Part shown: positions 22,689-35,076 of the stretch, piece after piece
Position numbering within the stretch: position 1 is the first letter of the stretch
Layout of the letters: every line of letters starts with the position of its first letter
Origin: Isoetes taiwanensis
Taxonomy: Eukaryota > Streptophyta > Lycopodiopsida > Isoetales > Isoetaceae
Length of the DNA stretch: 64,000 nt
Direction: 5' to 3'
Assembly: GCA_021234155.1 (NCBI GenBank)
Contig: JAJEKV010000057.1
Coordinates: 8,460,108-8,524,107, forward strand
Program-made: the position numbers and the translations under genes
The notes under the pieces: generated by a model
Seen by the model: only the letters and a program-made list of their open reading frames with translations
Told to the model about the DNA's origin: nothing
Databases searched by the model: none

Positions 22689-23593
22689 GCTATATTTGAT
22701 TTTCACCCAGACACTGGATGGTTTGTGTTTTTCTTTTAAGTATGAAACAAGAATGGTAGGCAAACCATCTAAACCCTCACTCAAAAAGGATTTTTATCAA
22801 CCTTACAACTAGCCGATATAAGAACAATCCACAAAATTCATGCATCCGCTTAAATCTATCCCTATGGCGATTCTATAGAAACCAAACCCATTTGTAATGG
22901 ATTTGGGACCAAAAAGAATCTACATGGGACACAAGATTTATAGCTCATTTATATGCCTAGTACAGATTGCGCGTTGGGCGCCTAATGAAACCTTCCTTTT
23001 GTTTTTGTTCAATATAATCCAACAAAGAGAATTTGGCATATATTTCGCAAAAAGAAAAAGAAAAGAAAAGAGAGTAATTTGGCATAATTTGCAAGTCTAC
23101 ATATTATGAATCACTCCTACTTCTTTTTGCACCATATAATGGAGATATGTATGCTTATATTACATTTTAGAACCAAGTAGCAACATGTAAAAATCAACTA
23201 ATGCTCCAACTTGATCAAACTTCATAAGTGTTACGCCATGCTTCATGTTGACCAACCTTGAACGCCTTTAGAAATATATATCTATAGAGGGGTTATGCTT
23301 TGCCTAATTAAACCTTAGAGGGGTTATCCTTGCTTGATGAAACTTTATTGTAGCAAACTTACAGCTAAGGCCGACCGCAATAAGACCTTAATTTATTTAG
23401 ACATAAATCTTAGAGGATTATGCCTTGCTCGATCAAACCTCAATCATACTTAGAAATGAATTATATGCTGCCTTTAATCAATCAAAACCTAGAGCCGCTA
23501 TCATTGCTCGATCAAACTATGGCCAGGTATTAAACTTCACAGCTTACGCGAATCAATCAAACCTTAGATGCTATCATCAAGCCATCAAACTAT
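22689..23593. repeat. tRNA-satellite array segment
   Basis: Array sequence from the TATTTGATTTTCACC part to ATCAAACTAT. It is cut at 23593 by the large TIR element, and the same unit resumes at 34961 as CTATAGTAGTGGTAC. The tRNA-like part of this unit lies after the break, at 35012. Confidence 0.85.
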
Positions 23594-23622
23594 AACCATC
23601 ATTCATTTAAATTGATTTATGT
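23594..23622 (+). repeat. Left terminal inverted repeat
   Basis: AACCATCATTCATT followed by TAAATTGATTTATGT; pairs with 34932-34960 with one indel and one mismatch. Confidence 0.7.
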
Positions 23623-24275
23623 TCACCCAAAAGCACGCCTACTCTTTTGCATACCTCTCAATATAGTGTTTTGTTGTGCATACTGCTTTGCATTACAAAA
23701 ATTTTGCATTGTAGTACCGGTGTTTAACATTGTTGTTTTAGTGAGAAGAATGTGGTGTTTGATTAGCATTTGTAGATACCAACACATCAATATACAGAGA
23801 ACACTTTTACATTGTATCTAATTTGATAAAGATTTACATCATGTAGGGACTTAACCTTCGTCAACAACTCTCAAGTTAGGATCCATCTCCTTAGTCCCAT
23901 CTAGTTCGATGTGCGCTTTTGACAAATATCCGGGAGCATCGCTTTTACTCGTAGCGCCACCATGATGGACAATAGTACTAGAAACTCATCTGGCTGAAAA
24001 TCTTGTAGGAGTATAAGTTGGTGGATTTAGAGCTCCTCACCTTTGATTATAAAAGTACTAAGAGCACTACCATCTAATATTATGATGTCCTCTTTCTTTT
24101 GAATGCCAAGCTGATCCCATCATAGTACTAAGATGTTTCACGTAAGACCGCTTGCCATCCTGATCTCTGGATGTGGAACTTTATACACTTACTTTGGTCC
24201 CAAATCGCTTCACAAAGTCTCGGGATTCATGCCTCGTAACACTTATGTATTTCATCAACATTGCTGCTCCATTGA

Positions 24276-26616
24276 GTGACCGATGGCAACTCAAAACAAT
24301 CTGAACGCTTCTATTCATCATATCTTCTAAGTGTGGACGAGATAGATCCACTTAGTATTCGATTAGAGGGACTTGCTCGTCATCACCGCGCATTAAGCTT
24401 TAGAAACGCTTACACAAAGACACCATTCAGATCGAAGACAATGATTTTGTCACAAGCGTGGAGTTCCCTGAACTTATGGAAAACAAAGAGTTAGCCATGC
24501 AAAAGTGTTCGCATCACACGCCTAAGTGCGTTTTATCCTTCCATAACAAAGCTATATATCACCATGCGGAATTACCTTTCATCAAGCCGCTATCCGTTTC
24601 CTGCAGCCTACTTCCACTTCCTTGATGTTTACCGTCAAGCATGAACGCCTAAATGCTTAAGTTCTAATGCCTTCGGCGAAAGCTACCACAGGGTTTGACG
24701 ATTCTAACCCTCGCTGTATCCGAGCTTGCATGATCATCCCGGGTCAGACAGAATCGCCGCGACTCGTATTCCCCAACCCTCGGCCGGTATCGTGGACTGG
24801 AATGCTGACAAGCATGGACTTCAAATTTTTTCTCCATGCTCTCACGCTCCGCTTCTAGCATTTCGCCTTCTCCTGGTTGTATTGCTTTTTGAAATATCTG
24901 AGCGTACCTTGCGTTTTTGTGAACTAGTACCGCTTCGCCTTCGTGAAGGTACCAAAGCCAACTCGCTTTTTATCTTTGATAGACCCCTAATCAGTCAGTG
25001 TATAGTACCTTTCAAAAACACTTCAAGGAAATCCTCGACCGGCCATCGCGTTGACGAACTTAAACATCTTCTTGATGTCTTCGTGGCCTCTCTACCAATA
25101 TACCTCCCAACATGCAATCTCACAGCTAGTGGTATCAAGTGGTGCAAATGTCTCAACAAGATAGCTTGCCGATTGATTGCAAACCCATGTTTATTCAAGG
25201 GTCCCTTTTCTTTGTCAAGAATTCCGTGACCGATGTCTTTGGCGCGTAGAGGTTAGGAAACATCACCCTCGCGTGATTCATTTTCTTCATCCTCATCATC
25301 CGGGCTGTAGAAGACATTTTTCGTTGTTCATCCGTAAGAAAAACACCGCCATGCACCTTTATCCGACATGCCCCTTGCTCTTAGCTACCCCATAGTCATC
25401 ATCCGCACAAGGGATATCATTATGAAGATTATATTGCCGCTTTATAATCGTGATCCTCAAATCAAGATCCTTTGTTCAAAGAGAAGAGAGCCTTCCCTAA
25501 CGCACCTTTAGGCATTCGGAAGTCGTATGAAGCCATCAAAGCATGCATATAGAGGCCTCCCGGGGCATGGTGATGACAATAGTAAAGAGTTTCTGAGTTG
25601 TTGCCTATGCAGCTACTAAAAACTGTTGTACTCCTCATAGAGTCATCCCCTTCTCTCCTTTTATGCAAAATTCCGCTATCCAATACAAACAGAGAAATAT
25701 TACGGAGGGCCTATTGTTGTATCGTAGAGACCTTTTATAGCCAGAGACTGTGTATTGGAGTGCAGGTAAGTCACCACCAACATCTTTAGGATCGCAACCT
25801 TTCTTTCTCCGAGCTCACCCATCACCTTATCTCGATAGCTTTGAGGTGTGTTGTTGTTCTTTTTGATTTCGCTTTTAAGTGTAGTTCTCTCACCAAAAGA
25901 TGTATTTTGATGTCATCAAAGAAACACGCTTATACTTGTCTAGCAAAAGCCGCACTCCGCATAATGTTACATCACCGCATAGTCAAGTTCTTCACCAACT
26001 GCCACCTTCATAACTCGCATGTTCTTTTATAAGTATGAGTGCAATGAATCAATGAAGGACATTTTGTCCTTAATCAAGAAGCCTTCTTGTAATGTAACTT
26101 TATGCATTGATTTAACAACCCAAATGATTTCCCATCATCTTGGAGGCCTCAGACTCTCCTCATCTCTAGGTCTTAAGATCAAATATTTGAAGTATCTTGA
26201 GGAGGCACTCGTCCCATTGTCCGTAGCTATTTCTCGAGCATAAGCATCCCAGAATTTCGCTCCACTTCGCCTGCATCGGCCCCTTAGCTTAAGACGCATC
26301 TGTAGGCATCCGTGAGGACCTCGAAGTCGCCTTCAGACGCCTCACCGGGCCTCCCGCTTTTTTCCCGCTTTTTGGCTCTTGGTTTCCTATCTTGGATGAT
26401 AGTCCTGTTTCGGGTCTTTTCCAATGCCTTAAACTCCTCGTGACTTCGTTCCCTCCTGTTTTGTCGCAGTGGGTCTTCCATATTCTATCCATTGCCATGT
26501 GCATGACTGAAAGTTGCTCCAATGCAAGGGCCGCGACGTGTAAGGAAAGCATGTCGCAATATGAGCAGTGGCATACAAAAGTTAAACGCTTTTTGAGATC
26601 AAGGCAAACAGGATAA
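24276..26616 (-). other. Coding-like minus-strand stretch, unidentified
   Basis: Several short minus-strand frames lie end to end (25198-24995, 24861-24664, 26552-26289). They contain charged segments such as MLEAERESMEKKFE and the basic run KPRAKKREKSGR, which suggests a frameshifted protein. The plus strand also has a 167-codon open frame at 24726-25229. No domain is recognised. A transposase of this element is possible but nothing in the sequence shows it. Confidence 0.3.
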
Positions 26617-26638
26617 TCAGGAAACGCCAGTTACAGAC

Positions 26639-26960
26639 GTTGCCAATCCGCTGCCGGGCGTGTATTCATCCTCGGTATTTCAGCGGACGTAATACCCGCC
26701 AGCGCCAATTGGCGATGAATACGCCAGCGCCAATTCGCTTCCGTGCATTCGCTCCCGCTTATCAGTAGTATGAATACAATGCCAGCGCCGAATTGGCAAG
26801 CCACCGTGATCGGGCGCTACCGGCGGTATTCTCCACCATGAAAATGCAGCTCATTGGCAATTCGCTACCGGGCGTAGGATTCATAGCCGACAATTCATGA
26901 CGACATATCCCAGCGAATTGGCAAACATGAATTCACGCCAAAGGAATTGGCACGCCTTTG
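26639..26960. repeat. Cluster of AATTGGC / CGCCAGCG / TACCGGGCG motifs
   Basis: Short motifs recur in both orientations: CGCCAGCGCCAATT twice, AATTGGC about five times, and GCTACCGGGCG or variants three times, interleaved with GATGAAT(A/T)C. The same CGCTACCGGGCG word recurs at about 30050 and 30400. The base composition is more GC-rich than the surroundings. Confidence 0.6.
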
Positions 26961-27349
26961 ATAAACGCTTGACCTACTCTTACCATCAAGTATTAAGTAC
27001 TTGACAGACCGACCTTCTATTCCACCAAATATACTAACCTTTATAAAGAAAGACTTCACCCATTTCCTGCCCAATGTTGCACCAATCTCTGTGTCCTCCT
27101 AGGGTATGGGGGGGTTGTGTTCAAGCACCTCCTGCGGGTTGTAATGCAGGAGCATTGTTTGTCCTGGCTTATTTAGCCTGGTTGGATAGGGATCCTCAGG
27201 TCAATAGAATGTTGTCCGGTCAATAATAAGGGCTATTACATTAGGTTCTCCACTGCTAGTTTCCTTTCTAGTGTTGTCCAACGGAGGGAGCATCCTTTTC
27301 TTATCCTGCTGGTTACGCCTCTGCCGCATAGGAACTTGGCCCGATTCCC

Positions 27350-28080
27350 TCACCATCGCCTCTCAATATTTCTCTTTGCATGCTCGTGGTCACCTCCTGC
27401 TAACAAGACTTGACTTATGTGGATCTCACCCGCATCAAGGTCAACATGGATGGGATGTGTAAAAGATTGGGCCAAGTGGAAGGTCCCAGACACTTGACTA
27501 GCCTTACCCATTGCCTCCAGCTGCAATTTCGAGCCGTTTTCTGCCAAAATGCCATCAACCGTTGCAGCTGGATGTCCCTTTCCAAGTCCAAAGCAATCTT
27601 CTATTATCCCTGATATCATTTTTGATGCTTCATCCTCCGGTGTAGTAACTTGAGAAGGTCCTCGCGAAAGCTCTCCTCACTGCACACCCCTTCACTAATA
27701 GAAACTGATTGAGGATGCATTTTGAGGCCATCCGTGACTTGAAACATGATCAACACTCACGCCCTTCATCGACCATCTTTGAAAGCAACCAGTTCCTCGC
27801 ATGTGTAAATCGACGCAGATCTTTCTTGTGGTTCTTCTCACAACCTCCACTACTAGAGTTGACAACATGTCATCCCCACCCTACAAGTGATAAGAATACC
27901 TTGTTTTCCATAAGATCGGCCCTTTCTTTCTGAGTAAAATACAAGATCCACCTTACCATTTGTTTTGCCTACATCAACATACCACACTCTAAGATCAAGC
28001 CATCCATCTTCTTCGAGGCATGGAGGATCCGTGGTTCCGCTTCCGATAATGGATCCGCTTATCATCCATCTACAATGCAT
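27350..28080 (-). other. Coding-like minus-strand segments, unidentified
   Basis: Two minus-strand open frames, 27619-27350 (containing FGLGKGHPAATVDGILAENG) and 28080-27853 (containing DGWLDLRVWYVDVGKTNGK), have ordinary protein-like composition. They could be parts of one captured or element-encoded gene. No family recognised. Confidence 0.3.
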
Positions 28081-28781
28081 AGGATACCGGCCCTCATTCC
28101 TAGCTTTTCCTTCTTCACAGGATGGACACTGAGTATCTTCTCGAAATTCTTGCTTTAGGAGGAGGTGTGTAGGAATGGGGCCATTCGGTTTTGTCTCTTC
28201 TTCCCTGCAAACGACGCATTTCGGGTGGTCATCAATTCCGCCGTGCTAAAGCACCTAATGGCATACCCCCAGCTACGCATACATGCACTCCATAAGGCGT
28301 GCCAATTACAAAGATGCCCACTACACACCGGCTAAGTGTGCCAACTAAACACCTGGCCATACTACTTTTACAAATTACAGACATACCGCTTAATCACGAA
28401 AGGTGATAATTTAACACAGAAGACATTTATTATGCAGATGCAAATACAAGTCACAGCAGAAACGAGCAGCTAAAGAAATGATAGAGGGGAGCAAATACAA
28501 GAAGACAGAAAATGCATAATGAATGAATAATACTGCACGATGACAATAATCGACCTTGAGCATCTTCACTACCTCTACCGAGTTTGGGAGCAAAGACGAC
28601 CTTTGGGCTGTGATTCGATGATCTTGAGCTTCTGAGTTCTTGAGTTCCTAAGCCTAGGAGTTCTCGAGCCGCCCCCGGAAAGCAAGTCGACAATCAAAAA
28701 GCAAGAAATGGAATTCAAAACTTATATAGATTTGTATATGCATTAGGCTCCGGGCTTTTAGATCGACAGTGTGTTTTATCT

Positions 28782-28907
28782 GATCGACTTTTCATCGACG
28801 GCCGATAAAGCGAAGGTTATTAAAATATCGGCGGACGACTTCTAATCACTAACCGATGCTGTAAGGAGCTGGATATTTAAATTTTGGCGATCGACTTTTA
28901 ATCGACG
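28782..28907. repeat. Imperfect palindromic pair GATCGACTTTT(A/C)ATCGACG
   Basis: GATCGACTTTTCATCGACG at 28782-28800 and GATCGACTTTTAATCGACG at 28889-28907. Each has near-palindromic CGA/TCG arms around TTTTNA. Confidence 0.6.
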
Positions 28908-29089
28908 CTAAGAAGCAATCTTAATGATCGGGCCTTAATGGATGGACGAATCAGACGAAAGCAAAGAATGGCTCTAATGCATCACCGCATTGTCAAATCC
29001 CATAATTAGATTTCACTCACTGCCAGAAAAGCGTGATAATTAACGGATAATTTGAAACTACCACCTAATCTTTGCCGCTACCCTTTCGT

Positions 29090-29183
29090 CATTCAACTCG
29101 AAGAACTTGGAAGAACAGAAGAACTCGAAGAACTCGTAAGAACCGGAAGAAACCGCTCTCGAAATGGCGTCGGAGTGCCTTCA
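29090..29183 (+). pseudogene. Possible captured 5' UTR and first exon
   Basis: A (GAAGAACTC)-like simple repeat is followed by ATGGCGTCGGAGTGCCTTC, then CAT and a consensus donor GTAAGT at 29184. It would encode MASECLH before an intron. About 290 bp downstream, GCTAAAGAAG is followed by another donor-like GTGAGT. This looks like the start of a captured host gene; parent unknown. Confidence 0.35.
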
Positions 29184-29978
29184 TGTAAGTTCATCTACTC
29201 TTCCTCAAACTCCAAGCTCCAAAATTAATCCCACAATCTTACACATGAATGCCGCTGGGGAAGAATGCTACATGTCGATTTAATTTAATTTGAAGAGGAG
29301 GGGTGGGAAATCGCAAGATAGAATCAACATCCCATAACTGTGAGTTCCTCTTTGGAAATGATCATGTGAAGATTCTAGTAAACTACTGCTACTTCCAACG
29401 ACTTAAGCATTACCTGTAAGGCATCCCTCGATGGAGACACAGCAGAAAGACCTAACCTTTGTTGCATGGCCAAGAATTCGCTAAAGAAGGTGAGTTTCCA
29501 TTTTCTTGGAAGACATAGAGGAAGATTGAGTGCCTATACTAAAATGACAAACCGATTCTATCATATGTATGAAATTAAAAGGCTTGCATGCCGCATCATT
29601 CATTCACACGAAAAAATATAAGTCTACCGTGAGTATCCGTGAATTCAAAACAATGTTTTCTTTTACATGGATGGATATCTTTACATGGCATTCTTTACAT
29701 TGTTTTAATTACATCTCAGGTGTTATTTATCTAGGTGTTATTAATCAGGTGTTGTTCCTCAAGTAGTCTCAAAATGCTGCGCCACAGCCCCAAATGCCGC
29801 TTGAAAAAAAGATAAACCGGGCATACAAGATTCTCGCAATAATATACAAGTGTACCTTCGAGGTCCGGGTGAACTCTACTCATCACTTTAGCATTTTCCA
29901 TTTCAAGCCCCTCCATAGCACGCCATGAGCTAATACCATTCAAGTTGTAATTTAAAATGCCATGCTAATTAATGCGGT

Positions 29979-30700
29979 GTAATTCACGCCAGCGCAGTAT
30001 TGACCTGGCTTTGACAATTTAAACATTTTGTACACAAAACATATTTCTCGCTACCGGGCGCGGATCTCACTCTCTCAAAAATTAAGAATGAAAGATCTAA
30101 TTAGATAGATCAAGCAGAAACCTCGGTATGAGTAAGCCCGACATGAAACAAGATCCAGCTGGCTTGGTCTCTTTGCTTCTCCCCTGTTTTTATGTATCTA
30201 AAGTGCCCCCTCGGGATGGATCGCCGGCCATTTCTCTTAGGGTACACTTTAGGGATATATAAAAATAGGAACAACGTGAAAGAGAGTCCAATACACGCCC
30301 GCGCGGAACTCGTGACAGTTAATATATCAGGTAATTCACGCCAGCGGTATTGGACTCCGCTTGACAATTAAACATTTTGTACATAAACATATTTCGCTAC
30401 CGGGCGTGATCTCACTTCAGCTCTCAAAATTAAGAATGAAAGAGCTGTGAATGCTCAGCTCAAGAAATTACAGCTGCGCTTTCTGCTAGAGTTGACACTA
30501 AAGAAATATATATTGGTACTATTAATCCAGATTGCCATTGAAAATTTTACATAAGGCCTTTTATTAGATAGCGCCAGACCAAAATGTACTCTTCAAGTAA
30601 ATTACAGTTCTCGCTTTCAAGTTAGAGTAGAAACCAAATTATACGTACCAAGAATCCTTTGTATTAAGCATGAAAAATTTTACATAAGGCCTTTATTAGA
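29979..30700. repeat. Nested direct repeats
   Basis: A segment of about 113 bp starting GTAATTCACGCCAGCG at 29979 recurs at 30331 (offset 352) and includes ACAATTTAAACATTTTGTAC and CGCTACCGGGCG. Immediately after, a second pair of about 105 bp (30464 and 30599) shares AAATTACAG and AATTTTACATAAGGCC. The copies differ by small indels. Confidence 0.7.
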
Positions 30701-30804
30701 GTTGCCCAAATTAGGTTACAAAATTACGTAAGTTCTAGGCGCTAAGGAGATCCTTTAGCTCGCCTTCAAATCCACAAAACTAAATAACAAAACAAAAACA
30801 ATCA

Positions 30805-31015
30805 GCTCTCTACCTCCTCCCTTTCTTTCCTCCTCCTCTTCTTCCTCCGAAGCTTTGATTCCACATCCTCGCCGATGTTCCTAAGCAACATCTCTACCAT
30901 CTGAGAGAGAGGGCGGCCCACAATCACCGCTTTCTTCACCTTCCCTACCTTCTATCCTGCCTCCATTTCTTCTTCTTCTAATCTCGCTCTCCATCTCCCC
31001 TGCTCAATCAAGGGA
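30805..31015 (-). pseudogene. Captured coding fragment with basic C-terminus
   Basis: The minus strand reads KKAVIVGRPLSQMVEMLLRN, then GEDVESKLRRKKRRRKEREE, then a stop at about 30808. It has an ordinary amphipathic composition followed by a lysine/arginine-rich, nuclear-localisation-like tail. No start or full gene is visible and the family is unknown. Confidence 0.35.
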
Positions 31016-31259
31016 GTATGGGGGACCGGCTGCCGTGCCGGTGCTCGATAATCTTTCCTGCCAAGCTTGCCTCAAGAAATAACCTCGCGAATTATCCGGA
31101 CCGCGGGTGCGAGAGCAGCTGCCAGTATCTACCGAGGGGGAAATGGATTTCTTTATCAATTTTACCTCCTGGAGGCGTCCCAAGGATGGAGCTGGATTTG
31201 TACGCAGCATGGCTCACTCATGGTAGAAGGAAGAAAAGGAAGAAAGGATTACGCTTTGT

Positions 31260-31780
31260 AGGCTGGTAAGAAAAGGATTGGCGTGTTGGAAAGAATGGGA
31301 GGGTTTCTTATAGGCGCGGTTGTAATTATGATTCCATCACATCATACAAGATTTATATCATATAATGCACTACCTATCATTACTTCTATTGAATTAATTA
31401 CTCTCTAGGTTATCATAATTCTCTATAGAATTACCCACATGTCACCTATACTTAAACCTATGTTTCTTAGCTTACACTTTTGTATAATTACCTAGACCCT
31501 CAGTTTATACTTTTACAACCAACTTCACCCATCTAGATTCAATGACCTATACTTACCCCATTAGTACTGCTACTAGCATGGCACCATGTTACTACACTCG
31601 GTGGTAATAATTACCTACTACTGAAAGCCATACTTACAACCTATTTTTGGCTGCACTTACAAATATATATTTGTCCATTTAATGGTTTTCTTTAGTATTT
31701 CTAAAGTTCCTTTTAATCTGCCTCAAAATTACTTTGTCCTTTCTTCCCATTTCAATATTAAGACATTTCACTTTATATAG
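31260..31780. other. AT-rich spacer, no gene seen
   Basis: About 70 percent A/T, without open frames or repeats that I can support. Confidence 0.4.
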
Positions 31781-34660
31781 GTGAAGCGGTGGATCCCAAA
31801 AAGGGTAAAATGTAATGCCTATCCCCCCCAACATGTTTCAAGATTGTTACCACATGTTCTTATCATATTGTTACCCCATTGTAAACATTGTTCTTGTAGG
31901 TGGTCAATGTCGGACCTCCCAAAGGGTGTTGAGGTCAGACTACTACAAATTGTCCTCTACAAAGAGGTTGGATTGGAAGAATAAGAAGGTGAAAGTGAAG
32001 CACCAATGCAGCAAGGAGCTAATAGGTGAAGGGACTATCATACTAGCCGGGATCCTATCCAGCCCGCTAATGATGAAAGGTTAGGAGAGGATAAAGTGGG
32101 TGTGGCCATGGGGTCAAGTTTAGAGGAAAATGAAGGAAAAAAAAAAGGATCAAATAGATTTCTCAGGCTAGTGTTTCAATTTGAGGTTCCATAAAGGCCA
32201 TGCCATGGCCTATAGCCCGTGATTGAAGTTTATAGGAGAATTCCTTTCTACTGCAGCCAGAGGTTGTGGATGATAATCATTTCTTTAATGCACTCCAATA
32301 GCTGCCAGACCACATTTTCAGAGAAGAGGTACACTCAAGCAGGAAACATTATCCTAGCAAGAGGTCTGATTGTTCACGCGGAAGCCTGACTCAAGTAAGG
32401 GAACGGAATGTTGTTGGGCTAATTGTGTTCAAGTCGGAAATTGATGAATTGGTGGAAGCAAGAGCCACCTTCCAAGAGTATATACTTGTGATGAGTAAGG
32501 AGGACTTTACATAATTCCAGTTCATGAGCTTGCATCAAGATGAACAATTTCCAAAGAAAAAAAAAATACCCACCGCTAGGGATATGGATATGTAAAGTTG
32601 CATGGATACATATTCATGGTATCTCCACTTCAACTTGGCAAAATTGGCAAGCAAGTCATGCAAAGGGGAGTAAATTCGCATTACATGAAATAATGGCATG
32701 TTGAGGCCAACTTCTAGGATCCGGCTCGCTAGGGAGGTTTTGAAAAATATGTTGAATTCAATGCCGTAGAATATGCTACATAAAAGTAGGAAAGATCAAC
32801 AGGAAAAAATAGTTGTCGGTAGAAGAGATTGCCATCCCATTGTACCCGTAATTATTGCTATTGAGGAAGTGAATGCTTTGCTCTCGAGAACTACAGGTGT
32901 ACCTTCAATATCAACCTTCAAAGAGACTATGGAGCAAGCACTTCAAGCATGTCACTATAGACACTTCCGAATAACTTTGCAAAGTGCAACTTGTGTGCTA
33001 AGTTGAAAGAGATTCTTGGTAGCACTAAGCAACCAAGCCAAAGGGCTAAGATAAGGGAGCAAATGAAAGATCACATGACGCATCAAGTATCATGTAGATC
33101 CACTTATCGGATGTGGAGAACATTATCATGTTTGGAACCCAATAACTATGTGTTTGTATTATATATGACAAGATGGATCAATCAAGACTTGTTTGCTACA
33201 CAAAGATAGTTACATACCCAAGCAAATCAATAGAGCTTATCCTTTGCAAGTCTCTCTCCTACATGTGTAATAGTGCATGGCAGGTGCCAATTTATTATGG
33301 CCATTTTAGTTTGGTAAATTGTGGGAGTGATGGTCCTGATTTTCATATATTGGAAGTGTGATGAGGTGCTTGAGGAACTAAGTGAGTGGTTATTCCTGAC
33401 CTCCACAACCCCTCGAGGTGGTAGCCAACCACTCTTCAAAGGCATTGTTGGATAGGAAAGTCAATAATTTAGAGAAGTTACTACAAGGTTTAGGGAAGTC
33501 GTGCTTCCTAACATGTTGGAGCCCCCAAGTTCACATCCCCAACCTCGATCTACCACCGTTCCTCCAACTTGACACCAGTCGACGTAATAAAACAGTATAT
33601 GTTCTCATTCCTATCTTATTTAACAGCCGCGGGGTGTCTTTGAAAGAGTGAATTTAGGGTTCTTACGCCCTCGGACATACCCATGAGGACGTGGATGCAT
33701 GTTTGGGAAGTATAGTGCTAGCTTGAAATCTCAACCGACCAATCTTCCTAGACTAATGGAAGTTCTTAGTGTGAATGCATTCCACCTTCTCCTATAGGGT
33801 TGATCATACAAGAGGTGCCTCGATTGGAAGAATTTTATTGAAGGTTATGCTCTTTGATATGGAAGGTCAATCTAGACCTCTTTAGTACACTTTCGGTCAT
33901 GGGAAATAAGTCAATCATGCAATGGAAGATGAGACCTTCAGATGATAAATGGAGGCTGATGAGGGAGTACCTATATGGCACGGCGATGAAAAATGTAAAC
34001 CTAAGATTCCAAGGGGTCAACCAAAAGCTCTTAAGCCTTTTCCAGAGGTGGATTCATTGCAAAGCACATTGACTGCATTTCTGAATACATCATATTGGAA
34101 AAAATAACCTCGGCGATACCAACCTTGCATTGATAGATTATTGACACAGTACATGGATTATTGGGACAAGTAGACACATCCTCCGGGATGAATTAAAGAT
34201 GGATGGCTACCTAAGACTAGGTGGAGAGACTTGATACTGAGGAAGCCGATGATGTGGTTAGTAGTATTCGCAGTCCATGGCTCCTCCAGCTGCTTGAAAA
34301 CACTATGTTGGTCCTAGGAAAGGAAGGCCTAAATATCTCAGTCGGAGGATTATGATTCAAAGATGACTGCTTTTGCTATCAATTTGCACTTATAGTACCG
34401 TGAGCGAAAGAGATATACCCCAGGTGGGATGGGTTACACCATCCTCGTGAGGCTCTGTAAAGAAGTAGGTGACTGCAATGTGAACAAAGTTCGTAGGAGT
34501 GGTGGTGTCCAAAGGCACCAGCTAAATGTGCCAAGGCGTGAGGAAGAAAGGTATAGACTGCTTGGACAAAGAAATGGAAGAGAAACCCTATTGAAGGGGA
34601 TGATTGGGTTGAGTTAGATACTATTTTGTTTTCATGGACCCCAAAGGTCATCCTGTGCAA
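31781..34660. other. Region of short plus-strand open frames, unidentified
   Basis: Plus-strand frames of 60-90 codons follow one another (31781-31984, 32773-33006, 32991-33209, 33854-34072, 34429-34617) with stops between them. Stretches such as NYVFVLYMTRWINQDLFATQ and NKSIMQWKMRPSDDKWRLM look protein-like, so this may be a decayed gene read left to right. No domain recognised. Confidence 0.25.
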
Positions 34661-34931
34661 GACTGCTTAGGGTTACAATACCCGTGGAAGTGGAGTAAAG
34701 AAAGCTATGATATTCTAGGGGTCACCTTGCAGCGCAATTGGCAATATGTAACTCTATTACGCATATGTGAAATATTTTTAATTTTAATGCAATCATGTTA
34801 AAGTCAAGTTATAAAAAAAGTCACATTCTTGGATGCAAATTTACTAACCCGAAAAAAGTTGCGTACAAATGGTCCAAATCCCACATAAATCCAATTTAAA
34901 AGTTGCAAAGGCTAAAATGGTCCAAAATCCT

Positions 34932-34960
34932 ACATAAATCCAATTTAATGAATGATGGTT
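34932..34960 (-). repeat. Right terminal inverted repeat
   Basis: Inverse of 23594-23622. Just inside it, TGGTCCAAATCC...ACATAAATCCAATTTAA is repeated twice in tandem (about 34868-34950). Confidence 0.7.
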
Positions 34961-35011
34961 CTATAGTAGTGGTACAACTTCATAGTTATGTCCTTCTCGC
35001 ATGAAGTCTAT

Positions 35012-35076
35012 GAAGGATTCGAACTCCATAATCTCCCCGGCCCGAAAGTAGCCTTTGTCCATTAGGCCACATGGTC
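35012..35076 (-). pseudogene. tRNA-Arg-like copy 8, acceptor missing
   Basis: Starts within the T-arm (GGATTCGAACTCCATAATC on plus); the acceptor 3' strand is deleted and the anticodon arm is changed (CCGGCCCGAAAG). The A-box half is intact. Confidence 0.6.

Larger units (their letters stand above)
23594..34960. mobile_element. Large TIR element (11.4 kb), unclassified
   Basis: The ends are inverted repeats of about 29 bp. The left reads AACCATCATTCATTTAAATT (23594-23622). The right, reverse-complemented, reads AACCATCATTCATTAAATTG (34932-34960). Both continue into GATTTATGT. The flanks duplicate CTAT, and removing the element restores the normal array sequence ATCAAACTATAGT(A/T)GTGG. The interior is a mosaic of minus-strand coding-like pieces, short-motif clusters, direct repeats and exon-like pieces. 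I recognise no transposase, so the superfamily cannot be stated. It could be one non-autonomous element with captured DNA or several nested insertions. Confidence 0.6.

Noticed and set aside
24726-25229. 167-codon plus-strand open frame as a gene
   Set aside because: Minus-strand frames in the same stretch look more protein-like, and neither strand gives a recognisable domain.
28319-28345. CACTACACACCGGC as a CACTA transposon end
   Set aside because: No matching inverted TAGTG end with a 3-bp duplication and no CACTA transposase found.
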